Under the pieces are notes generated by a model, which saw only the letters and a list, made by a program, of their open reading frames with translations, searched no databases and was not told where the DNA came from. Shown in pieces: positions 8,795 through 17,758 of a stretch of 64,000 bases of DNA. Every line of letters begins with the position of its first letter. The stretch's first letter is position 1. The translations under genes and the position numbers were made by a program. The stretch comes from Paenibacillus pinihumi DSM 23905 = JCM 16419 (GTDB taxonomy: Bacteria; Bacillota; Bacilli; Paenibacillales; Paenibacillaceae): assembly GCF_000422505.1 (NCBI RefSeq), contig NZ_AULX01000023.1:85171-149170 (forward strand), in the 5' to 3' direction.

Positions 8795-9696
8795 GCCTGT
8801 TCCCGTGCAGCAATAAATTCAGGTCTTGGCGTCTGGCCCGAGTAAGGAGCCTGAAGCCTGTTGTCCACACTGTTATAAACAATAAACACATTGCTGCGCG
8901 GATAAGGGGAAATATTGCTGGCCGATCCATGCATCAAATTGCAGTCAAACAACAGAATCGAGCCTGCCCTGCCCACCGGCATCTCGATGGAGCTTTGTTG
9001 TGCCAGCTCCGTCAGGCTCTGCTGGTCAGGAACCCCGTACTCCTGGCGGCGCAGCGAGTCCTTGTAATGATTCTCAGGTGTCTGCCCCACACAGGCTATG
9101 AACTCTTTATGCGAACCGGGAATAACCATAAGCGAGCCATTATAAACAAAATTATCCTCCAGCGCAATAGAGCAGCTAAGCGCCCGCATAGACGGCATCC
9201 CATCCTCCACATGCCAGGTTTCAAAATCCGAATGCCAATAGAATTCCTTTCCGGTAAAACCCGGCTTGTAATTAATCCGCGACTGATGGACATAGGTCTG
9301 GCTGCCGAGCAAATAGTCCACAACCTGTTTCAGCTTCGGATGGGAAGATGTGCTGTGGAAAACTTCATTATCGCGATGAACAGCAAAGATAGAACGCACC
9401 TCGTCTCCACCCGGCTCACGGATCACTTCATCAGAGGAGACGGTCAAATAATGCTGCTGCAGCCGCTTGAGCTCCTTGCGCCATTCTTCAATCTCCTTTG
9501 CTGAAAAGAAGCCTTCTACAAACAGATAGCCGTTCTGCCCGTAGAATTCCGACTGTTCACGGGTGAGCGGAGCGCTGCTGCTCCACTCCGAGTAGACAAC
9601 AGGGTCCTGGCGCTTAATACGATGCGGCTTATCCGCCAGTCTTGACGGATATTTATCCTTAACTTGATCCAGTTTTGCTTGTGCAGAAGTTTGCAT
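8791..9696 (-). CDS. ectD: Ectoine 5-hydroxylase
   Basis: 301 residues, the normal EctD length, with GAGGAGG before the ATG. EctD is a cytoplasmic Fe(II)/2-oxoglutarate dioxygenase that converts ectoine to 5-hydroxyectoine. The EctD signature FYWHSDFETWHVEDGMP (about residues 146-162) contains the iron ligands His and Asp. The third ligand is the His of FDCNLMHGSASNIS, and NVFIVYNSVDN follows, contributing 2-oxoglutarate contacts. It starts 40 nt after ectC, last of the synthesis genes, and its stop overlaps the UPF0316 start. Its presence means the cell makes hydroxyectoine, linked to heat and drying tolerance as well as salt. Confidence 0.95.
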   Translation of the reverse strand: MQTSAQAKLDQVKDKYPSRLADKPHRIKRQDPVVYSEWSSSAPLTREQSEFYGQNGYLFVEGFFSAKEIEEWRKELKRLQQHYLTVSSDEVIREPGGDEVRSIFAVHRDNEVFHSTSSHPKLKQVVDYLLGSQTYVHQSRINYKPGFTGKEFYWHSDFETWHVEDGMPSMRALSCSIALEDNFVYNGSLMVIPGSHKEFIACVGQTPENHYKDSLRRQEYGVPDQQSLTELAQQSSIEMPVGRAGSILLFDCNLMHGSASNISPYPRSNVFIVYNSVDNRLQAPYSGQTPRPEFIAAREQA

Positions 9697-9736
9697 AGTA
9701 TATCGTCCTCCTCTGAATTCATTTTAATGGGTCAAA

Positions 9737-10132
9737 TTATACCTTCGCCTCTTCCGCAAGCAGCGGATAGACACCTTCCTCGTCATGCACCTCTTGCCCT
9801 GTCAACGGCGGGTTGAATACGCAGATCATCCGCATCGTCTTGGTTGCGCGCAGCCAGTGCTTTTCATGGCCATCCAGCGCATAGAGCGTACCCGGACGGA
9901 TCGGGTACACCTCTCCTCCGTCAACCTCAATCTCGCCCTCGCCTTCCACACAATAGACCGCCTCGACATGGTGTTTATACCAGATCCATGTTTCGGTCCC
10001 AGCCTTGATCAGCGTGTCATGCATGGAAAAGCCCATGCCGTCCTTCGCCAGCAGCAATCTGCGGGAATTCCAGGTTGGCGTATCAATATCGTCCTTCGTA
10101 TTTACTACTTGATCCAGATGTTTAATGATCAT
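9737..10132 (-). CDS. ectC: L-ectoine synthase
   Basis: 131 residues, typical for EctC. A cupin-fold enzyme that cyclises N-gamma-acetyl-diaminobutyrate to ectoine. Visible cupin strands include WIWYKHHVEAVYCVEGEGEI and VYPIRPGTLYALDGHEKHW, with the metal-binding Glu, Tyr and His of the family. The ATG overlaps the ectB stop by one base (TAATG), with AAGGAG inside the ectB 3' end, so it is coupled to ectB. Confidence is high because of sequence and position. Confidence 0.95.
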   Translation of the reverse strand: MIIKHLDQVVNTKDDIDTPTWNSRRLLLAKDGMGFSMHDTLIKAGTETWIWYKHHVEAVYCVEGEGEIEVDGGEVYPIRPGTLYALDGHEKHWLRATKTMRMICVFNPPLTGQEVHDEEGVYPLLAEEAKV

Positions 10133-11406
10133 TAGCTCAGCTCCTTCATCGCTTCTTCTAAATGTTCCAGCCCCTGGTCCAGCAGCTCCGGCTCAATCGT
10201 CAGCGGGGGCATCAACTTTGCAACTTCATCATGCGGCCCGGAGGTTTCCATAATCAGTCCCCTGTTGAAAGCAGCAGCGCACAGCAGTGATGCTTGCTCT
10301 GAATCCCGGAAAACGAGTCCCTGAATGAGCCCCTTCCCGCGAATTTCAATGTGATGCTCCGGGTAAGCTGCACGGATCTTCTCCAGTGTGGAGCGTATCC
10401 GTGCAGCTTTGGCAGCCAGCTCCGGCTCGAAGTCCGCCTCTACCCAATAATCGAGTGCAGCCGAAGCCGCCACGAAGCCCAAATTGTTGCCCCGGAACGT
10501 CCCGTTATGCTCGCCCGGGCTCCAGATGTCATGCTCCGGCTTGATCAGCGTCAGCGCCATCGGCAGTCCGAAGCCGCCTATCGATTTGGACAGGCACACC
10601 ATATCCGGCACAATTCCCGCCGATTCGAAACTGAAGAACGTACCGGTGCGGCCACATCCCATCTGCACATCATCGACGATAAGCAGAATCTGACGGTCAC
10701 GGCATATGCGTGCAATTTTCTTAAGCCACTCATCGCTGGCAGCATTCAATCCGCCCTCGCCCTGAAGCGTCTCCAGGAGCACCGCTGCCGGCAGCTCCAC
10801 ACCGCTCCCCGGATCATCCAGCAGCTTTTCCAGATAAGCAGCTGTATCGACCTCGTCACCAAAGTAGCCATCGTAAGGCATAAATGTCGTGTACGTGAGC
10901 GGAACTCCGGCTCCGCTCCGCTTGAACTGGTTGCCGGTCGCGGCCAGAGAGCCAAGCGACATTCCATGAAAAGCATTCGTAAAGCATATAATTTGTGTTC
11001 TTCCGGTAACCTTGCGTGCCAGCTTCATCGCGCTCTCGACGGAATTGGTGCCGGTCGGTCCCGGGAACATCACTTTGTAATCAAGCTTTCTTGGCTCCAA
11101 AATCAGTTTCTTGAAGCGGGTAAGAAAGGTTTCCTTGGCGCTGGTCGCCATATCCAGGCTGTGGGTGATGCCATCCTCATGCAAATAATCAATCAATCTT
11201 TGCTTGAGCATCGGATTGTTATGTCCATAGTTGACGGCCCCTGCACCGGCAAAGAAATCAATATACTCTTTGCCGGCGGTGTCCCACAGCCTGGCATTTT
11301 GCGCTTTTTGAAAGACAGTTGTAAAGCTGCGGCAATAGCTGCGCACCTCGGATTCCAACTGGTTGAACACCTTCATTGACGGACTCTTTTGCATAAGCTG
11401 ATTCAT
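10132..11406 (-). CDS. ectB: Diaminobutyrate-2-oxoglutarate aminotransferase
   Basis: 424 residues, GGGAGGG before the ATG. A class III PLP aminotransferase making L-2,4-diaminobutyrate from aspartate semialdehyde, the first committed step of ectoine synthesis. Landmarks are [32 protein letters not shown] (PLP phosphate site), [36 protein letters not shown] (Asp contacting the PLP ring) and [15 protein letters not shown] (Schiff-base Lys). [11 protein letters not shown] is characteristic of EctB rather than GABA or ornithine aminotransferases. It lies between ectA and ectC. Confidence 0.95.
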   Translation of the reverse strand: MNQLMQKSPSMKVFNQLESEVRSYCRSFTTVFQKAQNARLWDTAGKEYIDFFAGAGAVNYGHNNPMLKQRLIDYLHEDGITHSLDMATSAKETFLTRFKKLILEPRKLDYKVMFPGPTGTNSVESAMKLARKVTGRTQIICFTNAFHGMSLGSLAATGNQFKRSGAGVPLTYTTFMPYDGYFGDEVDTAAYLEKLLDDPGSGVELPAAVLLETLQGEGGLNAASDEWLKKIARICRDRQILLIVDDVQMGCGRTGTFFSFESAGIVPDMVCLSKSIGGFGLPMALTLIKPEHDIWSPGEHNGTFRGNNLGFVAASAALDYWVEADFEPELAAKAARIRSTLEKIRAAYPEHHIEIRGKGLIQGLVFRDSEQASLLCAAAFNRGLIMETSGPHDEVAKLMPPLTIEPELLDQGLEHLEEAMKELS

Positions 11407-11474
11407 CTAATCCCTCCCGGAATAATTTTTGGTTAATCGTGGCTTTCTTTGTTGTCTGCAATCTTGCGCTTCCC

Positions 11475-11984
11475 TTAATACAGGGGGCCAATAACTACAA
11501 GCGGCTCGCTCTCATGCTGCTGCCCCTTCGGAAACAATCCGGCAGGGTAGCCCTGCTGCTCGCTCATTCCGACCGTGCATCCCAGACTGCGGGCCAGCGC
11601 CTTAAACAGGCGAAGCGACGCAGTATTGGACGGGCTGATCGTCGCCTCGATAGAGCGGACTGGCCCTTCCTCCCTTGCATCAACCAGCAGCTTCTCCAGC
11701 ATCGTCCGGCCAAGGCCCTTCCCGCGCTCAGCAGGATCCACCGCAATCTGCCAGATGAACAGCCGGTCTTCGGTATCAGGCGGCCTGAGCGCTGAGACGA
11801 AACCAACGACCCTTCCCTCATGCTCGGCTACCAGACAAGTATCTCCGTACATATCGCATAACAGGATGTAGCAGTACGCCGAGTTCAAATCGAGCGTTCC
11901 CGCCTTCTTAATCAGCTCCCATACCGCAGCTCCGTCCTGTTTGTTCGGCTTGCGCAATTGATGCTTTAATGCTGTTTCAGGCAT
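11475..11984 (-). CDS. ectA: Diaminobutyrate acetyltransferase
   Basis: 169 residues from the ATG at 11984, which has AAGGAGCG 6 nt upstream; an upstream reading to 12113 adds a low-complexity extension with no ribosome binding site. GNAT fold: LRKPNKQDGAAVWELIKK at the N-terminus, CLVAEHEGRVVGFVSALRPP in the middle and the acetyl-CoA loop IAVDPAERGKGLGRTMLEKL. NSAYCYILLCDMYGDTC is the EctA-specific segment. It acetylates the gamma-amino group of diaminobutyrate for EctC. The 68-nt gap to ectB holds no terminator; 143 nt separate it from ehuA, also without a terminator, so transcription may read through from the transporter genes. Confidence 0.93.
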   Translation of the reverse strand: MPETALKHQLRKPNKQDGAAVWELIKKAGTLDLNSAYCYILLCDMYGDTCLVAEHEGRVVGFVSALRPPDTEDRLFIWQIAVDPAERGKGLGRTMLEKLLVDAREEGPVRSIEATISPSNTASLRLFKALARSLGCTVGMSEQQGYPAGLFPKGQQHESEPLVVIGPLY

Positions 11985-12127
11985 CGTATCGCTCCTTCTT
12001 GCGGCAAGGACGTCCGTTCTATTCAGTTCTGGTGAGTACTGGCCAGCTCTGCGGTTTCCCGTCCTTGCCGTCATTCTGTTTTCCCTGCTGTTGACGTCCA
12101 TACGCATCGTCACTAAATAAAACCCAA

Positions 12128-12970
12128 CTATACGAACCTGCTCAGGAATGATTTGAGACGGTCGCTCTTCGGCTGCCCGAACAGCTCCTGCGGCGGCCCT
12201 GACTCTACAATCCGTCCATCTGCTCCAAATATGACCCGATCCGCAACATCCCGTGCAAAATCCATTTCATGCGTAATGAGCATCATCGCCATCTCGCCTT
12301 CCTCGGCAATTTCCTTGATTACCGCCAGCACTTCCCCGACAAGCTCGGGATCGAGCGCTGAGGTCACCTCGTCAAACACCATAATTTTAGGACGCATGAC
12401 GAGCGCCCGGGCAATGGCTACCCGCTGTTTTTGTCCGCCGGACAGCTTGGATGGATAGACATCCAGCTTATCCTCAAGACCAACCTTGCGCAGCATTTCC
12501 ACAGCGCGGTCATGCGCTTCCTCTTTGTCAAGCCCCAGCACCTTGCGTGGCGCTTCGGTGACATTGCGCAAAACCTTCATATGCGGAAACAGATTGAAAT
12601 GCTGAAAGACCATTCCGATTTTGCTGCGCATCCGGTGTAGATGATGTTCATTTGCACGAACCAGCTTGCCATTACGCTCCATTTGCCATAGCGGCTCGCC
12701 CTCTACTTCAATGACGCCGGAGGTTGGTTCCTCCAGTGTCATCAGCATTCGTCCGAGCGTTGTCTTGCCTGAGCCGCTTGGGCCGATTAACGCAACCTTC
12801 TCTCCTGCTGCAATGTCCAGATCAATGCCATGCAGCACCTCCAGATCACCATATGATTTTTTTACATCCCGGTAAGAGACGACCGGAACGGCAGATGCTG
12901 CCGGCTTCCCCTGATGGGGTTTGCTTACACTCCCTGTAAAGGCGGGCTCTTCCTTCGTCGCTGTGTCCAT
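12128..12970 (-). CDS. ehuA: Ectoine/hydroxyectoine ABC transporter ATPase
   Basis: 280 residues with AAAGGAGG before the ATG. Polar amino acid type ATPase: Walker A GPSGSGKTTLGR (about residues 60-71), Q-loop GMVFQHFNLFPHM, signature KLSGGQKQRVAIARAL, Walker B IMVFDEVTSALDPE and switch His in LLITHEMDFARDVADR. An N-terminal extension of about 28 residues is rich in Lys, Pro and Ala. Serves the EhuC/EhuD permeases and is the fourth gene of the ehuBCDA order. Specificity for ectoines is inferred from EhuB and from ectABCD downstream. Confidence 0.9.
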   Translation of the reverse strand: MDTATKEEPAFTGSVSKPHQGKPAASAVPVVSYRDVKKSYGDLEVLHGIDLDIAAGEKVALIGPSGSGKTTLGRMLMTLEEPTSGVIEVEGEPLWQMERNGKLVRANEHHLHRMRSKIGMVFQHFNLFPHMKVLRNVTEAPRKVLGLDKEEAHDRAVEMLRKVGLEDKLDVYPSKLSGGQKQRVAIARALVMRPKIMVFDEVTSALDPELVGEVLAVIKEIAEEGEMAMMLITHEMDFARDVADRVIFGADGRIVESGPPQELFGQPKSDRLKSFLSRFV

Positions 12971-13022
12971 CCCATCCTCCTTTTGCGGTCAAGCACATGG
13001 ATCAATACGTTAACCTGACCGT

Positions 13023-13685
13023 TTAACGTGTATAACGCTGTTTCATCCGGTTCTCAAGCCACCCTACAAGGAAGGCGACAATCAGACTAATGACCAGAAA
13101 CAGTACGCCTACAATCGTGTAAGGCTCGAACGGACGCCAGTCTCTGGCATTGATGTTCTTGGCTGTCGTCAACAGCTCCACGACTGTAATCGCTGCGAGC
13201 AGCGGTGTTTCCTTGAACATGACAATCAGATAATTGCCCATAATGGGTAAAATCGGCGGTATAGCCTGCGGCAATATGATTGCGCTCCATGTACGGACCG
13301 GCGTAAAATTAAGGGCTTTGGCTGCCTCCCACTGCCCATTGTCGATTCCCTCAATACCGGATCGGTATACTTGGGACATGTACGTGCTGTAGTGAAGCCC
13401 CAGACCGATAATCCCTGTCGTCAATGCCGGAACCGAGATCCCTGTCAGCAGCGGAATGCTGTAAAACAGGAAGAAAATTTGGACAAGCAGCGGAGTTCTG
13501 CGGATAAATTCCGATATTCCGTCAACGGTTAACCGGACCAGCACAAACCGTGATCGTGACAGTACGGCCAGGACAAGGCCGAGCGTACAGGCCAGCGCGA
13601 AGCCCCATGCGGTAGCGATAAAGGTCGCTTGCAGCGCTGAAAGCAATCTGGGCAAAATAGAAGCGGCATAGCTCCAGTCCCACAT
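13023..13685 (-). CDS. ehuD: Ectoine/hydroxyectoine ABC transporter permease
   Basis: 220 residues with five to six membrane helices. The N-terminal helix and FIRRTPLLVQIFFLFYSIP are typical of HisMQ-type permeases, and the cytoplasmic EAA loop is GQWEAAKALNFTPVRTWSAI followed by ILPQAIPPILPIM. It starts 6 nt after the ehuC stop and forms the heterodimeric channel with EhuC. The EhuD rather than EhuC label rests on gene order and remains less certain than family membership. Confidence 0.85.
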   Translation of the reverse strand: MWDWSYAASILPRLLSALQATFIATAWGFALACTLGLVLAVLSRSRFVLVRLTVDGISEFIRRTPLLVQIFFLFYSIPLLTGISVPALTTGIIGLGLHYSTYMSQVYRSGIEGIDNGQWEAAKALNFTPVRTWSAIILPQAIPPILPIMGNYLIVMFKETPLLAAITVVELLTTAKNINARDWRPFEPYTIVGVLFLVISLIVAFLVGWLENRMKQRYTR

Positions 13686-13691
13686 CTCTCA

Positions 13692-14345
13692 TCACATCCT
13701 TCCTGCCGTCAGCTTCCGCTCAAGCAAGCGGGCGAGCAGCGAAATGACAGATGCGATAATAAAGTACAGGATGAGCAACAGACCAAAAATTTGTGCGGTT
13801 TGCGGAAGGTACAGGCTTCTCAAAATCATTGCCTGATACGTTAAATCTGTAAGTGTAATAAAGTAAATGAGAGAGGTCGCTTTCAAAAGCTCAATCATCA
13901 GATTATTCATGGGCGGGAGCATTCGTATTAGAGCCTGGGGAAAAACTACTCTAATCATCCGCTGGGCGGATGTGAAATTCAGCGCTTGTGCCGCCTCCCA
14001 TTGTCCCTTCGGTACAGCAAGAATCGAGCTCCTTACAATTTCCGCCCCGAATGCCCCGTAATTGAGGCCAATGGCCAGCACCGCAGCCGCCATCTTAGAC
14101 AGCTCGATACCGAGAAAAGGAAGGACAAAATATACCCAAAACAACAGCACCAGCAAGGATATGCCCCGGAATAGCAGCATATACGTATAGGACAAGCCTC
14201 TCAGCCACTTCAGCCGGGATATCCGGCATAATCCGGCTGCGCCTGCAATAATCAAGGCTACAATGGCGGACAAAAAGGTTACCTGCAACGTAATCAGCAG
14301 CCCTTCCCACATGAGCGGCAGCCATTCCAGCCATTTGGATACCAT
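13692..14345 (-). CDS. ehuC: Ectoine/hydroxyectoine ABC transporter permease
   Basis: 217 residues, HisMQ-type permease. Membrane helices include LLITLQVTFLSAIVALIIAG and LLFRGISLLVLLFWVYFVLP, and the EAA loop reads GQWEAAQALNFTSAQRMIRV with FPQALIRMLPPMNN after it. The ATG lies 3 nt beyond the ehuB stop. The loop is nearly identical to that of the next gene, as expected for paired permeases descended from one gene. The pair with EhuD makes the membrane pore for ectoine uptake. Confidence 0.85.
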   Translation of the reverse strand: MVSKWLEWLPLMWEGLLITLQVTFLSAIVALIIAGAAGLCRISRLKWLRGLSYTYMLLFRGISLLVLLFWVYFVLPFLGIELSKMAAAVLAIGLNYGAFGAEIVRSSILAVPKGQWEAAQALNFTSAQRMIRVVFPQALIRMLPPMNNLMIELLKATSLIYFITLTDLTYQAMILRSLYLPQTAQIFGLLLILYFIIASVISLLARLLERKLTAGRM

Positions 14346-14348
14346 AGG

Positions 14349-15263
14349 CTATCCGCACAGCTCCGCTGCTGTCATACCGCCAGGCAGTTCCGCATCAGAG
14401 AAGCCGAACTTCTCGAGAATTGTGAGCAGCTCGCCGGACTCCTTGAGCTTCTCCAGCTCTGCATTAAAGGCCTCCACAAATTCCGTATCTGCCGGACGGA
14501 ATGCCGATGCGCCGTAGCCTCTTACACTTGTTCCATCGATAACAGGCTGCTCGAAATCCTCCACGCGCTCCAGCTTGTCATCTTGGGCAGATGCCAGGCG
14601 CGACCGCAATGCCGGGTCTGTCATCGTCATGGCATCCGCTCTGCCGGACTGCAATGCGCTGACTGCGGCATCCTGATCGGGTGTAATGACCATCTGGCTG
14701 TCTTTGACGCCTGATTGTTCAAGATATTCAATTTCGACAGCACCGGTCATGACAGCTACTTTGGCCCCGCTGCTGGCAATATCTTCGTAGCTCTTTAAAT
14801 TCAGCGGGTTACCCTGCTTTACAGCAATCGCTTCTCCAATGCTATACTCCGGATTGGCAAATGCCACCTGTTTGCAGCGGTTTTCATTGATGAACATCCC
14901 GGCCGTAATCATGTCGAACCGGCCCGCCTGCAAGCCGCCAATCAGACCGCCAAACTCCGTCAGTTCACCCCGCATCTCTGAAATACCGAGACGTTCCAAT
15001 ATGACACGCGCGATTTCCACCGCTTCTCCAGTCAATGTTCCATCCGCTTCCTTGTAGGCGTACGGATTCTCGTTCGCAAAGCCGACCGTTATGTAGCCCT
15101 GGCTGCGCGCCTTCTCCAGCGTCCCGGCTCCGGCCTTATTGTTGCCTCCTGGCGAAGCATTTCCGCCCCCAGATGCGCCTGGGCTCCCGTTTGTGTTTCC
15201 AGCTCCGCATGCGGATACCAGCATCATGCCGGCTACCAGCAGCAGGAGCCAACCCTTCCTCAT
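14349..15263 (-). CDS. ehuB: Ectoine/hydroxyectoine-binding lipoprotein
   Basis: 304 residues from the ATG at 15263; a GTG at 15275 (MGIIMRKGW) is also possible, as neither has a clean ribosome binding site. Lipoprotein signal LLLLVAGMMLVSACGAG with lipobox LVSA|C, then a Gly/Asn/Ser linker. The solute-binding domain reads ARSQGYITVGFANENPYAYK, GTLTGEAVEIARVILERLGI and GGLIGGLQAGRFDMITAGMF, matching the EhuB subgroup of polar amino acid binding proteins. It binds ectoine or hydroxyectoine outside the membrane. First gene of the ehuBCDA-ectABCD array. Confidence 0.88.
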   Translation of the reverse strand: MRKGWLLLLVAGMMLVSACGAGNTNGSPGASGGGNASPGGNNKAGAGTLEKARSQGYITVGFANENPYAYKEADGTLTGEAVEIARVILERLGISEMRGELTEFGGLIGGLQAGRFDMITAGMFINENRCKQVAFANPEYSIGEAIAVKQGNPLNLKSYEDIASSGAKVAVMTGAVEIEYLEQSGVKDSQMVITPDQDAAVSALQSGRADAMTMTDPALRSRLASAQDDKLERVEDFEQPVIDGTSVRGYGASAFRPADTEFVEAFNAELEKLKESGELLTILEKFGFSDAELPGGMTAAELCG

Positions 15264-15625
15264 TATGATTCCCACAACCTTTCTTTGTTTTTCCCTGAAC
15301 GTTCATGCTGCGGCTTTGGCCTTTCGACTTTTGGAGCCTATGCCTCATGCTCTAACTCTCTGTCATCAGCATGGCGCCCTCTTGGGATACTGAATATGCT
15401 AACATGAATAGCCGACGGGGTCATTTCCAGTAACCTTCCATAATCTAGGAATATTCAGGCTCATTTGGGAAGAGGCCAGATTAACTGCCTTAGACTCTTT
15501 ATTCCTCCCGTATCTTCCCGCATGTGGATGTATACGTTATTTTCATCTGTTGGCAATCTGTGTTATAAACAGCGGCAATTTTTGTGAAACAGAGGATTTA
15601 AATTTTTTTAGCCGAATAAAGTTTT
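15264..15625 (-). promoter_or_regulatory. Leader/promoter region of the ehu-ect operon
   Basis: About 360 bases upstream of ehuB without a gene. The part above 15530 is AT-rich and could hold the promoter. I see no convincing -35/-10 pair, no riboswitch-like fold and no palindromic operator. Confidence 0.3.
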
Positions 15626-15901
15626 TTACTGATTTTCCACGATACAAAGAGATAAACGGATATAAAACGAGATAATCCGGTCCAATATTTCAAATTTACG
15701 TATAAAACGTTGAATTCCCTCAATTTTCGGCACAATCGACAATTCTCTCCATAAGAAGTCCGGTATTACAGCCAACCTCCCTTTACTCCGACGCACACTA
15801 CAGATTGAAATTTCTGAAGTTAAATGTATCACATGCATGGCAACTGCCCACGTCATTCTTACAAGACGATCGGACTGGCGGCCTCTCAAAATCCGCTTCA
15901 T
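15626..15901 (-). CDS. Possible small unknown protein
   Basis: 91 residues with a good AAAGGAG 4 nt before the ATG at 15901, which is the only reason it is listed. The protein is basic (MKRILRGRQSDRLVRMTWAV, IQRFIRKFEILDRIISFYIR), has no signal or clear membrane helix and belongs to no family I know. Codon use is not clearly coding-like. It precedes ehuB by about 360 bases in the same direction. An alternative is that the region is only a leader and the frame is fortuitous. Confidence 0.3.
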   Translation of the reverse strand: MKRILRGRQSDRLVRMTWAVAMHVIHLTSEISICSVRRSKGRLAVIPDFLWRELSIVPKIEGIQRFIRKFEILDRIISFYIRLSLCIVENQ

Positions 15902-15969
15902 AATGCTCCTTTATTAGTGGCTTGCCTGCCGCTTTGAAGCCATATTTGTGTTTGCTGCCCGCAGGACGC

Positions 15970-16018
15970 AAAAAAGCAACGGAAGCGATCCTTACGGATG
16001 CTCCGTTGCTTTTTTTCT
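15970..16018. terminator. Terminator after glucokinase gene
   Basis: AAAAAGCAACGGA(A)GC and GCTCCGTTGCTTTTT make a strong stem with T tracts in both directions; it closes the minus-strand transcript ending with glcK at 16086. Confidence 0.8.
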
Positions 16019-16085
16019 CTGCTAAAAATAATTGTACCGTTTGCAACCATTCCGTCCAATCCCCGATTTGAAAGCGGAAAGAAGA

Positions 16086-17030
16086 CTATTGATTAAATAA
16101 TGACGCCGCCCCGATCAGGCCGACATCATCATTCAACTTGGCAGGCACGATCTCGAAGGTACCGCGGTACGGGACCATAACGAAGCGGTCCGTCTCTTCC
16201 CTAAGCCGGGGGAACAGCATATCGCCCGCCTTGCTCACACCGCCGCCGATGACGATCTTGTCGGGATTGAACGTGTGGACAATATTGGCCAGTCCAATAG
16301 CCGTGTAGCGGATCATCCGCGTGATCACTTCAGCAGCGACCACATCCCCCTGAGCCTCCGCTGCAAAAACGTGACGGGAGGAAATCTCCTCCCCTGCGGC
16401 AGCGGCAAGCTCAGTCATAACAGAACGCCCGGATTCGAGACGCCGCAGCGCCTCGTTACGGATGGCCGTGCCTGAAGAGAAGGTCTCCCAGCAGCCGTAG
16501 TTGCCGCAATTGCACAGCACACCATCGGGATGAATGATCGTATGGCCGAGTTCCCCGGCGAAGGAGCTGCTTCCAAGCAGCAGCTTGCCGTCCATGACGA
16601 CTCCTGCGCCAATGCCCGTACTGAGCGTCACATATACCATGTTGTCCGAGCCGACGCCCGCACCCCGGACATATTCGCCCCAGGCCGCCGCATTGGCATC
16701 ATTTACAACCTGTACAGGCACGCCCAGATCCGCTTCCATCCACTGCTTGAGCGGCACGTTGTTCCACTCCGGCAGATTCGTGCCATTCAAGGCAATCCCC
16801 TGACGGCTGTCTACAGCGCCGGGGGAAGCCAGACCAACCCCCTGCAGCGCTTTGCCATTGGAAACACTATTAATCATCTTTACCATGCTTTGTACTACCT
16901 CGCGCGCGGTTACAGCGTCTGCCGTATCCATCTGTTCGCGGTGCACGACATTGCCGGAGGCGTCGAATAATGCAGCCGCAATTTTCGTTCCTCCCAGGTC
17001 TACCCCTACTACATAGTTTTCATTGCTCAC
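16086..17030 (-). CDS. glcK: ROK-family glucokinase
   Basis: 314 residues, GTG start preceded by AAGGTGAG. Phosphorylates glucose with ATP in the cytoplasm. ATP site VGVDLGGTKIAAALFD at residues 8-23, substrate region SPGAVDSRQGIALNGTN, catalytic Asp in VVNDANAAAWGEYVRG, the ROK zinc-binding run CNCGNYGCWETFSSG, and adenosine-site glycines KIVIGGGVSKAGD. There is no N-terminal DNA-binding domain, so it is the kinase rather than a ROK repressor. It lies 26 nt after cutC and ends the transcript. Confidence 0.9.
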   Translation of the reverse strand: MSNENYVVGVDLGGTKIAAALFDASGNVVHREQMDTADAVTAREVVQSMVKMINSVSNGKALQGVGLASPGAVDSRQGIALNGTNLPEWNNVPLKQWMEADLGVPVQVVNDANAAAWGEYVRGAGVGSDNMVYVTLSTGIGAGVVMDGKLLLGSSSFAGELGHTIIHPDGVLCNCGNYGCWETFSSGTAIRNEALRRLESGRSVMTELAAAAGEEISSRHVFAAEAQGDVVAAEVITRMIRYTAIGLANIVHTFNPDKIVIGGGVSKAGDMLFPRLREETDRFVMVPYRGTFEIVPAKLNDDVGLIGAASLFNQ

Positions 17031-17056
17031 TGCAGCTCACCTTTTTTATACTCTAT

Positions 17057-17758
17057 TTATGCACCGTCATGATGTAAAATGTCTGATAGATTGCGCAGCC
17101 GCACCGGATCAATGCCGGCAAGGGCGGATGACCCGCTGCGTACTGCGGTTCCGAAATGAACTTCCTGAACCCCGGTTGCCGCCACAAAATCGGCGATGCC
17201 TTCGACAGTCAGCCCGCTGCCAGCAAGAATGCGCAGCCCGCTGCCTCCGGCTGCCGCTACCAGCGCCTTAATCTGATCAACCGCTTGCGGTGCAGGCTTC
17301 AGGCCGCCGGAAGTCAGCACGCGGTTGATCTCCGGATAGCGCAGAAGCGTCTGAATGCCGGACAACTGGTCGTCCAGCTCGTCAAAAGCGCGATGGAAGG
17401 TTACATTCATCTCCTCCGCCAGCGGCAGCAGCTCTTCCAGCCCTTCCGTGTCAATCTGTCCCTCTTCCGTCAGCAGCCCGATCACAATACCGGCTGCGCC
17501 CGTTTTGGAGATTGCCCGGATCTCCTGAGCCATCGTTTCCTTGTCCAGCCGGTCATATACAAAGGAACGGCTGTGCGGCCGGACCATGACATGAACCGGA
17601 ATGCTGACCGCCTCTGCCACGCATTGCACCATTCCGATGCCCGGCGTCAGTCCGCCTTCTGTAAAGGCGGTAATCAGCTCGATGCGGTCTGCGCCATTCT
17701 TCTCCGCTTCAATCGCATCCTGTACACAGGTCGCAATGACTTCCAATACTGTATTCAT
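17057..17758 (-). CDS. cutC: CutC family protein
   Basis: 233 residues, the normal CutC length. A TIM-barrel protein; landmarks are EKNGADRIELITAFTEGGLT, PVHVMVRPHSRSFVYD, FHRAFDEL and NRVLTSGGLKPAP. The E. coli namesake was tied to copper tolerance, but that link is disputed and the true reaction is unclear. Its ATG overlaps the aminopeptidase stop (ATGA) and GGAGGA lies in the 3' end of that gene, so translation is coupled. The pairing with peptidase and glucokinase is of uncertain meaning. Confidence 0.88.
   Translation of the reverse strand: MNTVLEVIATCVQDAIEAEKNGADRIELITAFTEGGLTPGIGMVQCVAEAVSIPVHVMVRPHSRSFVYDRLDKETMAQEIRAISKTGAAGIVIGLLTEEGQIDTEGLEELLPLAEEMNVTFHRAFDELDDQLSGIQTLLRYPEINRVLTSGGLKPAPQAVDQIKALVAAAGGSGLRILAGSGLTVEGIADFVAATGVQEVHFGTAVRSGSSALAGIDPVRLRNLSDILHHDGA

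Noticed and set aside
10351..11379. 342-codon frame antisense to ectB
   Set aside because: ectB is certain; the opposite frame is open only because of its GC-rich codons and has no protein-like motifs.
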